DNA of 64,000 nt. Origin: Kribbella antibiotica (GTDB lineage: Bacteria; Actinomycetota; Actinomycetes; Propionibacteriales; Kribbellaceae). The notes under the pieces are model-generated. The model saw only the letters and a list, made by a program, of their open reading frames with translations. It did not search any database and had not been told where the DNA came from. The DNA is taken from positions 1 to 64,000 of the forward strand of contig NZ_SMKX01000011.1 in NCBI RefSeq assembly GCF_004349055.1. Direction: 5' to 3'. Both the position numbers and the translations under genes were made by a program. This document shows, piece after piece, positions 46,701-54,900 of this stretch. Each line of letters opens with the position of its first letter. Positions within the stretch are counted from its first letter, which is position 1.

Positions 46701-48947
46701 GAGACCCACCGCGAAGCGCATCGGTCCGAGACCCTCGACGTCCAGCACCATGTGCCCGGCATCGAAGGTGAGCTCGCCGTTGATCTCGAACCCGAAGTCC
46801 TCGGCCTGCACCGACTGGGCGGCCTCCGCCAGCTGCTGATTCGAAGCAGCCGCGGTCTCACCTGCCGCGAACCCCGGTCCCTCGGGCGCGTTCACCACCC
46901 GCCCCGCCGGTCGACCCGGACCCGGACCCGCACTCACAGCCCCAGCAAGCACGCGAGTCTCCAATGACTCCGCAGTCCCCGGCCCGGTCGGGTCCGTCAC
47001 GCTCTCCGGCTCCACCTCCGCTGCAGCCTCGGGAGAGTTCGCCAACTCCTCCGCGGACGCCACCAAAGCGCCCGACAATTCGGACTCGGTGGAATCAGGC
47101 GTACCCGCCTGTTCGGACTCGGTGGCGTCAGGCGCCTGCTCGGACTCGTTGGTGTCCGGACCGTCCGGCGGACCAGGCGGCCCGCCCTGGGACTCGGACA
47201 GCTCACCAGGGTTCTTGGCTTGCTTACCTGGCTGCGGTACGCCGCGTCCGTCCATCCCGGCCTGAAGCTGAACGGGTGCCTGCACCCCGGCAACCGGCGC
47301 CGTACCGGGGACGACCGGCGCACCGACCGGCGCGACCGCCGGCGCACTATCGATGCCTTGAGCAACATTCGGGTCAACGTGGGCCGAGGTGTGCGCGGGT
47401 CCCGCCGCAGAGCCGGTTCCGCCCTCGACCGGCGCCAGACCGTCACCAGGAGCATCCACCGTCTCGGCGTGACCTACCTCGGCCCCCGGTGCATCCGCCG
47501 GTCCGGCTTCGCCCGGAAGAGTCTGGCCAGGCGTCTGCTCGACGTCGCCGGGTGTGTCCGTCCCCTCCGGACCTGTTGTGGCCGCAGGGGCCGCGGTGGT
47601 GTCATCCTCCACAGCCACATCGTCCTGCTGATGGTGATTCTCTTGGCTGGTCTGTTGCGTGCGGTGACCACCGTCCTGCACCGCATGCCCCGCAGGACGA
47701 GTGAGACCGTCCAGGTCCTGATTCGCCCCCTGCTGTGACGTGCCGCCCTGATGCGAAGCCCCGGTTTGCGGGGCAGCCTGGTTCGCCCCGGCCTGTTGCC
47801 CGGCGTTCTGCCCGGACGGTGCGGTCTGCGACGTGTTCTGGCCGGTTGGCGCAGTCTGTGAGCCAGGTTGCGTGGCACTCCCCGAATCGAGTCTCCCAGC
47901 GCCTTGAGTGGCCGGGTCGACGGCAGGGGCCGGCCGCGCCTCGCTCGGCGGTCCACCGGGCGGCGGTCCGCCAGGATCACTATGGCCACGGTCGAACACG
48001 ACATCGCCGAGCGAGTGACCTCCTTGGTGAGACACGATGCGCGAGCCACCCAGCAACCCTGCGCCCAGTCCCTGGTCGTAGATCGCCTTCAGATAGTCCT
48101 CACCGAAGGGGTTACGCCCTTCGGCCACCGCCTGCACGATGGTGTTCGACACCGGCGACGAGATGCCGTTGGCGACGATCGCCTCTGCGGTGTCGTTGAC
48201 ACCTTTGCGGAGTCCGCTCGGCAGCACCCTGGTGACCCCCCGGACCGGCGCGGTGATGACCCGGCCGATCGGAGCAACCGGGATGTTGACCAAGGCTCCG
48301 ACACCACCCGCCGCGGCCGCCTGGCCGACCTGGCCCCAGTCGATGGAGTCCCGGACCCCGCGCGCCATGTCCAGCGCTTGGCCGGTCAGGTCGACCAGCG
48401 GTTCCTCGATCATCTCGTTGGCGACGCCGAGTGCGAACTTGGTCAACCTGGGCGCGGCTGCCGCCATCCGGGCGGCCGCTGCGGCGACGAAGGCAGCGAT
48501 TCGGCCGGCTGCTCCCTCGATGATGAACCGGCGCGCCAGGTCACCGAGGCCGGGTGGCAGCGCGAAGCTCGCGGCGAACGCGACCACGTTCGCGATCAGC
48601 TCGGCGTAGATCTGGTTCTTGACCTGGACGATGGTGCGGGCGTATTGGTCGCTGATGCTGCTCAGCTGCCGCATCCCCTCGACCAGCTTGGCCGTCCCGA
48701 CGTACCTCGAGTTCAGCATCCGGTCGACCTTGGAATGGAAGATCGTGCCGTTGATGTCCCGCCAGACTGCCGGCAGCTTGTTGTTGGCGTCGGTCGCCGT
48801 CGTGACTTGGCTTTCCAGAACGTCAGCGGCCCGTTGCCACTGCTGCGCCAGCCGGAAGGCGGCATCCTCGTCGACCCAGATCGGGAACGTGTTGTCGAGC
48901 ATCCGGCGGAGCTCCGGCCACAGGCTGGTCGTCGGCTCGGGAATCAT
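37749..48947 (-). CDS. Giant ESX-linked multidomain protein, putative polymorphic toxin
   Basis: A 3732-residue protein. Order: WXG100-like helical region with hydrophobic helices (1 to about 320); Pro/Gln/Gly/Thr linker (320-715); a HEISH module (His787-His791, Cys811); a module with a PD-(D/E)XK pattern (Glu1073, Asp1109, Glu1129-x-Lys1131); second HEISH module (1379-1383, Cys1405); a DNA/RNA non-specific endonuclease-like module (GGHLLA with His1567, then QNANFN); a degenerate copy without the His; third HEISH module (1977-1981, Cys2008); a charged coiled coil (about 2078-2200); and a beta-rich tail to the end. I count only three cysteines. It is preceded by two small coupled genes and followed by a CxxC protein. 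It is probably secreted by the neighbouring type VII system. Function as a toxin is inference. Confidence 0.85.
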   Translation of the reverse strand: MIPEPTTSLWPELRRMLDNTFPIWVDEDAAFRLAQQWQRAADVLESQVTTATDANNKLPAVWRDINGTIFHSKVDRMLNSRYVGTAKLVEGMRQLSSISDQYARTIVQVKNQIYAELIANVVAFAASFALPPGLGDLARRFIIEGAAGRIAAFVAAAAARMAAAAPRLTKFALGVANEMIEEPLVDLTGQALDMARGVRDSIDWGQVGQAAAAGGVGALVNIPVAPIGRVITAPVRGVTRVLPSGLRKGVNDTAEAIVANGISSPVSNTIVQAVAEGRNPFGEDYLKAIYDQGLGAGLLGGSRIVSHQGGHSLGDVVFDRGHSDPGGPPPGGPPSEARPAPAVDPATQGAGRLDSGSATQPGSQTAPTGQNTSQTAPSGQNAGQQAGANQAAPQTGASHQGGTSQQGANQDLDGLTRPAGHAVQDGGHRTQQTSQENHHQQDDVAVEDDTTAAPAATTGPEGTDTPGDVEQTPGQTLPGEAGPADAPGAEVGHAETVDAPGDGLAPVEGGTGSAAGPAHTSAHVDPNVAQGIDSAPAVAPVGAPVVPGTAPVAGVQAPVQLQAGMDGRGVPQPGKQAKNPGELSESQGGPPGPPDGPDTNESEQAPDATESEQAGTPDSTESELSGALVASAEELANSPEAAAEVEPESVTDPTGPGTAESLETRVLAGAVSAGPGPGRPAGRVVNAPEGPGFAAGETAAASNQQLAEAAQSVQAEDFGFEINGELTFDAGHMVLDVEGLGPMRFAVGLGSVAGRNVAQTTLGADGVHETVIDSGVRADQLARALVHEISHSVRELLRVKAGEHGHTEDACIEAALDERRLVERQIREAKEIADRTGRAEDRAVEEIRRRELELLDEGLAARMNARQELAGQEQVGRHTVQVGARAGGKSLRSEAVQQFSELLNERDANGRLTPRAKVMRQYYFAKPHTGQNQGNVNRHGDAKPGRETFPVRTSDGVVQQVGVPVMNVTADGDFVPKNVEVVPGRRFPRIFVPFTHSDLGHDAAEIADRQDAVDLWNDSATETRRPVEIQMSDAELQAWNELSAEQRQEILDGLRQPEFTGKRSTTEGEWVGELFAESMLRWLGVEARSQGLDVYRVFFAANGGAGRMDQLYIRVDKVTREIRGFDVVEAKGPGGKPVPRRGLDLVQYLQGHPEYLDSLLTAIREDVHRPEGLGNEAVAVFDSFAVERVALPSEHGGPDRVRVRPARPEVATPITTMAELVDAIKTQAELGNVRYFMVKAKVSFSGGKVVAEGIIIDEYDMSGLKITGGPGTVHAPKRPGIEGNSRGPGAAPAVDAEVMDAARTMAEQDFGGLINGKPQVDGNVVTVETAFGRHEFRLEEGRIPGDKIAQTTLSTDGTPHRTRIDRTLRTDQLTRAWVHEISHALHEMYGPMNLQTSNGPVTDACAAAQVNEHSVVARQLSNAREVAEQTGRPEDWALEAKLRLELEASRRSLEQQGLPVPKGPESRWFTPADSPAQLGPVRPGFDEQAERDADGDIAYFNVSKRGTFGRNEARWEVGEDGRLRRAVARLREDYAGYADESDRGNQGAGKRKAVNDKYGFATDSGGHLLAWRFFQNDDFHNLFAQNANFNSAAYNQMEEEWGALLKQGLEVEVVVMPRPGKARPDAVDVVYTVIDTRNGGEKIVEIRAVTFDNVTGQVYVGLVQTEALHATETAGTTYLGVNEVVRTEGPDGVVDKVVATVRATDPKLKPAVEAVGRAAAARSGIPLDADGNVLGYRLFGPGGIAFLLPDGATVDPVEYARLEEQWLADIAAGKQVVIEVVRPRAAGQLVELRGTAEPKTEVNRPNRDRLAPIEEIRARADRVSDQEFDWFGRDSQAGTARTAIQQALNPNYNPHGHPKPPPGPHYSREVRGSRFVVNGRAATEGALDLDAVLDAAATTRQQDFGGLLEDAPHRYDDLVVVRPAGLSEDQHFRVEIGPVRRGRMAATYLHAGTIEDPHVVHIAPGIANDQLGRVWVHEISHALHAFHGHGSRVTRVLARVTGAVEDACMEAQFNELRLLSRQYGEAVAAGDQSAIDVIRNDIEQLNRAIARFGHTPPAVPWTDAPAGPVDFAAAHQEAANRAAELRALERGKRQAIKEAEKAAKDASKEARKAAQERDEGRHRRVREKLREAESKRDVAAWHRRRMTAYRRAAREAELLRDKYAEVLRLPEDQRAAHLTELARRQAKLERELAPVLPPRTALSDMLSVGNLPGLAELAEKLNKELHRLGIDHRFTAADLQLRLNSGFGQLVTADGIVLRVGAGRPAELRIALDIADLREVLNPGAKPSQLVHAETAQGGRRIGTAGTSRFTLNASQSLRDLTRLVMDQIPSIGSLGEFVTLRIDGGFNRSRALGGSAAAYAQDGATEDNRGEAVLFEGQGRWNVQVRESEFGRWRPVEPDLVGAPVRGWVSHAYTVPAPANQVSSGPQPAGPLPELMVSSIDGLQRLTDKVSRVFGGPLSSFGEQARDLREQIQEALTQDLPSRLSESTGRPIIRPLTADGRPVGHLEIRTVVKYVRTELVGAQSEAHWQERDRTGFRSASWSQSFGTGVSGKGAVEVGAAGFTDLAGTDSAYVAEASAGRDAGRSESQSAGGSALHIGVHRFVGPTQGYQLVLTHEVSLVLNGQRHGTVPSDSIALVRMRVDDAYRHGLKVSSDAIVRDAAGKPRLDPNGNPYLRGDVLPDAIAGRRMELPEWAKPGVGSGPALVQRVTGTEGAIENVIRHLAERGFLPPMTPDGRIDVELLTTDPLERQAQLANLEELTAQLAPNRLEAGYDGAVRDGLLVELVRTRTAAPTETTTLRIQLVQDPAAVRFVGTTSDEAMVALNIGSESAGRTTSRSKGMPVGVKPFGLKDSEKVDGQGGSLGVSLGRNAFGRGMSSLTGGTVNQVTLLESGAPLAVFELGHRLVVSEVQQDSELVIHDAQGTARVLIDSDLLPLATMMEEAVTAQLTPAVLQRILVLAVQNPDLLSHLPAELLNDPLTRELVQNFLDPRNLIAHPEWTGTTYRSGAITAPGSIAGRHQLGLRGIVGNVRLVSVTDGVGADINLGLGNQGASVAWSAASNGSVSDSVAVDGNPQDTTGPNGGGVNGGGSRSYSAGRTQQLITGIERSAIDTGRHYVFVADTTVTLNVDTAAARNVYDAGNGQLHFQIGETEALRFYINGKLKLPLEQVADAVERYLNGSLPLDARTAAGLVRAYRIGLSKSTTPPALAVHHGEARIIAALTATDPDLGQFGDRLAAVLPKALRPSTATVPVPPQYRYGFGGSVIESVAFTDALDDTSASPVLDAVREVARRVGVRVDSDGVLAPAMFADLAGKRWWGRIDDMLGGRGFVRTYAIEHGQHAGSHVTVRVTAVLSDEATELGTNPGLLSSNQRFLFDDRASTTTHGRTLSGGATGTAESGMDGSTATDREQGSSRAFAETHSRMERVSEFSGLTRIGRRIKLKIEVTHDPSPAPTNGRLRSRLQPTEERPGLIVSDEIELHGTLVQHLPTGLAKTKLGPVVPAQPGSVPETVWVETVGAHDSEQLTASVIDGLTAAGRFGRSGVELHRAEIEAQLAPTVLNAAFTRMTGAEGVRFLRLSVPSQASVAVDVVIRAVPVQVQEVSEISPDGELGIVDRAARTVSTSTSVGRLLSPPTGASHVVGETGFKGGFTGGDQRSDQVTDTRGIRRERHRLENGDLVTVRVEVRYEIALVPVRVLGFDPTRPDRPGAPINLPAILGEVYLTGHHHEIGVNP

Positions 48948-48960
48948 CGATCGCTCCCGC

Positions 48961-49290
48961 TCACGTGATGTTGTTCAGCCGATCGGTCATGTTCTCCAGC
49001 GTCGCCTTGTAGATCGCGACACCCTTGCGGCCGGTGGCGACCGCCGGGCTGATCTTCTGCACGAGCCCGTCGGCGCGCTCGGTGAGCCCAGGCTCGACGG
49101 CGTTGTAGTTCTCCCGGAACTGTTTGCTGATGTCGTCGAAGCCCTGCACCTTGCCCTCGTCCGCGCTGATACCGCGTTTCAGCGTCTTCCACTCCTTGTC
49201 CCAGGCCTTGATCGGCACCTCGATCATGTTCAGCATGGTCGGCGCGTCGTCGACCGACATGTCCAGGTCGCCAGTGCCACCGGTGGTCAT
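48961..49290 (-). CDS. Esx-like helical protein of the giant operon
   Basis: A 109-residue helical protein of WXG100 size. It has tryptophans in a helix (AWDKEWKTLKRG) but no true W-x-G turn, and it ends in a long amphipathic helix. It lies between the YbaB-like gene (ATGA overlap) and the giant gene (13-base gap). A role as targeting partner or chaperone of the giant protein's WXG100-like N-terminus is likely by analogy to Lap/Esx partners. It may also be secreted. Confidence 0.72.
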   Translation of the reverse strand: MTTGGTGDLDMSVDDAPTMLNMIEVPIKAWDKEWKTLKRGISADEGKVQGFDDISKQFRENYNAVEPGLTERADGLVQKISPAVATGRKGVAIYKATLENMTDRLNNIT

Positions 49291-49679
49291 CGGGCACCTC
49301 CCGTCCGCCGATTGCCGGACCGCTCGAGCTCGGACAGCAGTGGCCCGAACTCGAGGTCGTCACCTTTCGGTGCCGGTTGGCCGGGCAGCGCTGCCGAGTA
49401 CGTCGCCAACGCGTCCTGCTGCGCGTTCGTCCGGGCCATGGCGACCGCCGCGACGATCTGCGCCGCCAGCTCTTCCGGCGCGTACTCGCGGTAGACGCGA
49501 GTATCGAGGTACAACGCGGTGAGTTCGCCACGGCCGTTGGCCGTGGCCTCTACCAGTCCGTCGGCGGCTTCGCCGGTTGCGGTGGTGGCGGCAACGGCCT
49601 CCTGAGCGGCCAGCAGTTGACGCTCGAGTTGCTCGACGTCGGACAGCAGGCCGGGTCCGGTCCGGACTGGTTCTGCCAT
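49287..49679 (-). CDS. YbaB/EbfC-like protein of the giant operon
   Basis: A 130-residue protein with the YbaB/EbfC pattern: a long N-terminal helix (LSDVEQLERQLLAAQEAVAATTATGEA), then a small sheet (GLVEATANGRGELTALYLDTRV) and C-terminal helices. YbaB proteins bind nucleoid DNA, but ESX-linked paralogs are common in actinobacteria and their role is unsettled. It is the first gene of the minus-strand operon that includes the giant protein. It is divergent from mycP, with a 122-base gap that should hold both promoters. Confidence 0.78.
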   Translation of the reverse strand: MAEPVRTGPGLLSDVEQLERQLLAAQEAVAATTATGEAADGLVEATANGRGELTALYLDTRVYREYAPEELAAQIVAAVAMARTNAQQDALATYSAALPGQPAPKGDDLEFGPLLSELERSGNRRTGGAR

Positions 49680-49801
49680 GGCGGCACCTCCTCGATCGTT
49701 TCCCGAGCCCCACATTGACCGGCGTACGGCGGGTGCTGAGGACGCTGACCTCTTCCTGCCAGGCGCCCGCGAGACCATCGTGCGGCGGAAACCATCGAAC
49801 G

Positions 49802-51064
49802 ATGAGAACTCCAGCCACGCTCGTCACCATCGGCCTGTTGACTTGTGCGGTCGCCCAGCCGGCGGCCGCGGCGCCACCGAAGGGCGCCTGCAGCAACCCG
49901 GAGCCTGGCCGGCCCGTGATCAAACAGTTGCCGTGGGCCCAGGACCTGCTGGGCGTCGAACGCGTCTGGCCGCAGACCAACGGTGCCCGAGTGACAGTGG
50001 CGGTCGTGGACTCCGGTGTCGACGCCGACAACCCGCAGCTTCGGGGCCGGGTGCTGGCCGGGCAGGACTTCCACCACCACGGCAAGCTGCCCGGCAGCTA
50101 CGACTGCGTCTCGCACGGTACGTCGGTCGCCGGCATCATCGCCGCCACGCCGACCTCCGGGATCGGCTTCCACGGTATCGCGCCCGGCGCGACGATCCTG
50201 CCGGTCCGGGTCACCGACCGTGAGGCGAACGAAGGTGAGGCAGCTCGCACGATCGATCCCAATGTGCTTGCCCGAGGCATCGTCTACGCGGTTGACCAGG
50301 GCGCCCGCGTGATCAACCTGTCGCTGTCCGGATCCGCGGACCGCAAGGTGATCCGGGAGGCCATCGCCTACGCGGTCGGCAGCGATGTGGTCGTGGTCGC
50401 GGCAGCCGGCAACCGCCAGACCAACGGCGCGGACTCGACCCCGTCCTATCCAGCTGAATACCCCGGAGTGCTCGGGGTAGGGGCGATCGGCATCGACGGC
50501 GCACGTGTCAATGGCTCCCAGACCGGCTCGTACGTCGACATCGTCGCACCGGGCGGCGACGTACTGTCCACGACTCGGGTCAGCGGCCACAACTACATGT
50601 CAGGCACCAGCTTCGCCGCACCCTTTGTGTCGGCAACGGCCGCCCTGGTGCGCTCGGCGTGGCCCGAACTGACTGCTGAACAGGTGATTCAGCGCATCGA
50701 AGCAACCGCCAGTCCGGCGCGCGGCGGCAGAGCCAGCAACGAGTACGGCGCCGGAGTCGTCGACCCGTATCGCGCAGTCACCGAGGGCATGCTGGCCAAG
50801 GGTGCCGTGATTCCAGCGGCAGCCGCGACACCGCCGGACCCTCAGGTGGTTGTGGCTCGGGCCTGGTGGCGCGATGCCGGCTCCCGAGCGCGCGAGCTCA
50901 CCGGCCTGTCGTTGGGCATGGCAACAATCGTGCTGATCCTCGCGATCGTCCTGGCGGCCGGTCGACGTCGGCGCTGGACGGCGTCCCGCGCCGAGACGGC
51001 TCCACGTACCCGGCGCCGCACTGAAGAGCCGCTGCCGGAGCATCTGTTCGACCGTTCGCTCTGA
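49802..51064 (+). CDS. mycP: Mycosin, type VII secretion-linked subtilase
   Basis: A membrane-anchored serine protease of 420 residues. A signal peptide covers about residues 1-23 (PAAAA). The S8 catalytic residues are Asp70 (VVDSGVD), His105 (SHGTSVAG) and Ser270 (SGTSFAAP), with the oxyanion Asn in AAAGN. A single membrane span lies at about 365-385 and is followed by a basic tail. Mycosins are essential parts of ESX systems and may process substrates. The ATG start at 49802 gives a clean signal peptide. Confidence 0.93.
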   Translation: MRTPATLVTIGLLTCAVAQPAAAAPPKGACSNPEPGRPVIKQLPWAQDLLGVERVWPQTNGARVTVAVVDSGVDADNPQLRGRVLAGQDFHHHGKLPGSYDCVSHGTSVAGIIAATPTSGIGFHGIAPGATILPVRVTDREANEGEAARTIDPNVLARGIVYAVDQGARVINLSLSGSADRKVIREAIAYAVGSDVVVVAAAGNRQTNGADSTPSYPAEYPGVLGVGAIGIDGARVNGSQTGSYVDIVAPGGDVLSTTRVSGHNYMSGTSFAAPFVSATAALVRSAWPELTAEQVIQRIEATASPARGGRASNEYGAGVVDPYRAVTEGMLAKGAVIPAAAATPPDPQVVVARAWWRDAGSRARELTGLSLGMATIVLILAIVLAAGRRRRWTASRAETAPRTRRRTEEPLPEHLFDRSL

Positions 51065-51082
51065 CGATCGAGGGCAGACAGC

Positions 51083-51120
51083 GAAGTGCCCGGCTGGGAT
51101 TGCTCCCAGCCGGGCACTTC
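51083..51120. terminator. Bidirectional terminator between mycP and esx gene
   Basis: A perfect 17-base stem (51083-51099 with 51104-51120) encloses the 4-base loop TTGC, between two convergent stops. It begins GAAGTGCCC on one side and ends GGGCACTTC on the other, giving a short A- or T-containing edge in each direction. This is a strong factor-independent terminator for both genes. Confidence 0.88.
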
Positions 51121-51132
51121 ATCGTCGAGCGG

Positions 51133-51435
51133 TTACGTCCGCAAAGCCGCGATCGAACTGGCGATGCTCTGCTGCGCATGCTGCCCGTTCATGTTGATGT
51201 CGCCGAGGCCCTTCGCCTGCGCGTGCGCGATCTGCGCGTTCTGCATGACCCGGTCGCGGTTCATCTGCACCGCAGCCAACGCGTCCTGGCCCTCCTGACT
51301 CTGCCAGCCATCCGGCAGGAACTGCATGATGCCCCGTGCCTGATCATCGACGGTCGTTTCCTCGAAGTTCGCCCCAACGGTGTGCTTGGTGGCGACCTCG
51401 TCGATCGTTTCGAACCTCATGTACATCTCGGTCAT
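51133..51435 (-). CDS. Esx-like (WXG100-size) protein
   Basis: A 100-residue helical protein. The turn between its two helices reads LPDGWQSQEG, so the W-x-G motif is altered to W-Q-S. It is the second gene of a pair on the minus strand, 37 bases after the partner at 51473-51793. Paired Esx proteins usually form a dimer that the ESX machine exports. A Y-x-x-x-E occurs near the N-terminus, not at the usual C-terminal place. Confidence 0.8.
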   Translation of the reverse strand: MTEMYMRFETIDEVATKHTVGANFEETTVDDQARGIMQFLPDGWQSQEGQDALAAVQMNRDRVMQNAQIAHAQAKGLGDINMNGQHAQQSIASSIAALRT

Positions 51436-51472
51436 AACTGTCCTCCACTGGATTCGGGAGCGGCCTGGTCGG

Positions 51473-51793
51473 TCAGGCCGTCATTCCGCCGGTCACGCCA
51501 CCCAGGATGGAGGCGTTGGACTCCACCGCGTTCAGCATCGTGTTGCCGACCCACTGCGCGGTGCCTTCCTGATCGTTGAGGTGGTTGATGTTCGGCTGGC
51601 TGTCGTCCAGCTTGTACTGGATGTTGTTGGCGGCGGCGACCATCGGACGGTCGCGCAGCCCGGTGGCGAGTTCGTCGCCGGCGGCAACCAAACGCTGGTT
51701 GCTGCCGACCAAGTGGTCGCGAGTCTCACCGGCGACCGCACCCCATTGCGTGCGGATCTGGTCGCCGAAGCCCTGGAAGAATGCATCTGCCAC
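51473..51793 (-). CDS. Esx-like partner protein
   Basis: A 106-residue, mostly helical protein. A W-V-G motif is near residue 81, later than the usual middle position, and a QWGAVAG stretch is near residue 16. It is the first gene of the pair with 51133-51435 and is divergent from eccC across a 150-base gap. By position and size it is the likely dimer partner of the other Esx-like protein and a secretion substrate. Confidence 0.75.
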   Translation of the reverse strand: MADAFFQGFGDQIRTQWGAVAGETRDHLVGSNQRLVAAGDELATGLRDRPMVAAANNIQYKLDDSQPNINHLNDQEGTAQWVGNTMLNAVESNASILGGVTGGMTA

Positions 51794-51943
51794 GAGCCTC
51801 TCCTTTCGTGATAGGTCCCTGGACGCTCAACGCTAGGAGCAGCCGGTACGCCGGCATGGGGCCTCGGCACGTTCCTGCCATCACGCAGCACGGTGCCGCT
51901 GGGCGCGCGACGATCTTTCTGCGTACCAGGAGAGGTGGTCGAA

Positions 51944-54900
51944 ATGTCGACGATGCTTGTCAGGCGGCCGGACCGGCAGCCGGCACCCACGATGCCCGCC
52001 GGCGAATTGTTGCTCTCGGCACCCCCGGAGGTGCCCGAGCCCGGTGGCCGGCAGTGGGCGCAGGCCCTGATGGTGCTGCCGATGATCGCGATGATGGGCG
52101 CGATGATGCTGATGTTCTCCGGGAGCGTCGGCGGCGGTCTGCGCTATGCGATCTACGGCCTCTTCGGCGTCGCGATGATCGGCATGATCGTCGGCGGCCT
52201 CTTCATGCGCAGCGGCGGCGGCAAGGCAGAGATGGGGCACGCGCGCCGGACCTATCTGCGGGAGCTGGCGCAGCAGCGGACGCGATTGACCCGGGCGGTC
52301 GACCAGCAGCGCGAGACCATGGAGTACCTGCACCCGTCGCCGGAAACCCTGTGGACACTGGTCGCCGGCCACCGGCTGTGGGAGCGGCGTCGTGACCACG
52401 AGGACTTCGGGATCACCCGGATCGGGGTCGGCCCGCAGGCACCGGCGATGGACATCGTTGCCCCGGACACCCAACCGCTGGAGCGGCTGGAACCGTTGTC
52501 CGCCATGGCTTTGCGGCGATTTGTAGCGACGTACGCCGCGGTGAACGACCTGCCGATCGCAATGGCCATCACCGGGTTCGCGAAACTCCACCTGACCGGC
52601 GCCCGGGAGCGCACGGACAGTCTGGCCCGCGCGATGCTCTGCCAGCTCGCGACCGCGCACGCCCCGGACAACCTACGGATAGCGGTCGTTGCGGGCGCCG
52701 CCGAGACCGCGACCTGGGACTGGGTCAAGTGGTTGCCGCACGCCCTGCATCCGGATCAGACCGACGCGCTCGGTCCGGTCCGGATGATCGCTCCGTCGAT
52801 CAGTGCCGTCGAAGCCATCCTGGACGACCTGCTGGCCGGACGGCCGCGGTTCGACCTCGAGTCGGAGTACGTCGGCAACGGGCCACACCTGGTCGTCGTC
52901 GTGGTCGGCGGTGAAACGCAGGGATCGGACCATCTGCTGGCCGACCGGGGTCTCGAAGGTGTGACCGTCATCGATCTGGTCACGCAGCCACCCCGCTCGC
53001 TGGACGCCAGCGCAGTGGTTCTCGACGTTGCGGGCGATGGCGCGCTGACCAGCGAGACGATCGACGGTGTCACGCCACTCGGCAAGGCCGACACGCTGTC
53101 TGTCATGGCCGCCGAAGGGCTGGCCCGGCAGCTCGCGCCGCTGCGGCTCACCGCCGGCGCCCAGAGCGACCAGCCGTTGACCGCCGACCTCGGCCTGGGT
53201 GAGCTGCTCGAGCTGGGTGATCCCTACGAATTCGACCCGGCCGATACCTGGATCGCCCGGCCGAGCCGGGACAAGCTCCGGATCCGGTACGGCCTGCGGG
53301 CCGACGGAATGCCGATCGAGCTCGACCTCAAGGAATCGGCACAGGAAGGTATGGGCCCGCACGGTTTGTTGATCGGGGCCACCGGCTCCGGCAAGAGCGA
53401 GCTGCTCCGGACGCTGGTTCTCGGCCTCGCGATCACGCACCCGCCGCGGTCGCTGAACTTCGCGCTGATCGACTACAAGGGTGGCGCGACGTTCGCGACC
53501 TTGGACAAGCTGCCGCACACCAGTGCGGTGATCACCAACCTGGCCGACGAACTCGACCTGGTCGACCGGATGACGGACGCCATCAACGGCGAGCTGATCC
53601 GGCGGCAGGAGCTGCTCCGCGACGCCGGCAACTTCGCGTCACTGCGGGACTACGAGAAGGCCCGGATGGCCGGTGCTCCGCTGGCCGAGGTGCCGACGCT
53701 GCTGGTGGTGTGCGACGAGTTCAGCGAGCTGCTCAGCGACCGGCCCGACTTCATCGACATGTTCGTCCAGATCGGCCGAGTGGGCCGGTCGCTCGGTGTC
53801 CATCTGCTGCTGGCCAGCCAGCGGCTGGACGAGGGGCGGCTGCGCGGACTCGAAGCCCATCTGTCGTTCAAGATCGGGCTGCGGACCTTCTCCGACATGG
53901 ACAGCCGCGCGGTACTCGGCGTCAACGACGCGTTTTTGTTGCCCAGGGCCCCTGGTCACGGCTATCTGCGGATCGGCACCGAGCCGCTGGATCGCTTCCG
54001 GTCGGCGTACGTGTCCGGTGTGCATCGACGCGCGGTTCACGGTGACAGTGCGCTGGTCGTCGACGACTCGCTCGTCCTGTACGAGTACACCAGCGGATAC
54101 GTCGCTCCCACCATCGAGCCGGAGGCCGCGGACGACCGTCCCGAGGACGACCCGTTCGACCAGAGTGTCGGTGAGACCCTGCTGGACATCCTGGTCGAGC
54201 GGATGCAGGGCCGCGGCGACACCGCCCACCAGATCTGGCTGCCACCACTGGACGAATCACCAGGTCTCGACGAGGTTCTCGGTGCACCGAGGGTCGATGG
54301 CGAGCGTGGTCTGACCGCCGGCGATCCGCAGCTCGCCGGAAGCCTGTGTGCAGTGGCCGGGTACGTCGACCGGCCGCTGGAGCAGCGTCGAGACCCGCTG
54401 CTGCTCGATCTGTCCGCCGGGGGTGGGCACCTCGCGCTGTGCGGAGCGCCGCACAGCGGCAAGAGCACGGCGTTGGCCTCGATCGTCATGTCGCTGGCGC
54501 TGACCCACACGCCCGCCGAGATCCAGTTCTACTGCCTCGACTTCGGTGGCGGCGTGCTCGGCAGCCTCCGCGATCTACCGCACGTCGGCGGCGTGTCCGG
54601 ACGGCAGGACACCAACTCCGTCCGCCGGACCGTCTCCGAGGCCGCGAACCTCATCGCGCATCGGGAGCGGGAGTTCGCGGCATTGGGGATCGACAGCATG
54701 GACACCTACCGGGCTCGCCGGCGAGCCGGGACGGTACCGCCGTCGCCGTACGGCGATGTCTTCCTCGTCATCGACGGCTGGGGCACGATTCGCAACGACT
54801 TCGACGACCTCGAGGTCATGCTCGCCGACATCGCGACCCGGGGGCTGGCCTACGGCGTTCATCTGATGGTCAGCGCCGCCCGCTGGTTCGAGATCCGGAC

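Noticed and set aside
42072-46967. A 1631-codon open frame on the plus strand opposite the giant gene
   Set aside because: It is the antisense shadow of the giant gene. Its translation is Arg/Pro/His/Gln-rich without any domain, while the minus-strand frame has clear motifs. The same holds for 37770-40046 and 40191-41948.
37749-48947. Polyketide or nonribosomal peptide synthase, suggested by the gene length
   Set aside because: No ketosynthase, adenylation, condensation or carrier motifs; the N-terminus is WXG100-like and the locus is ESX.
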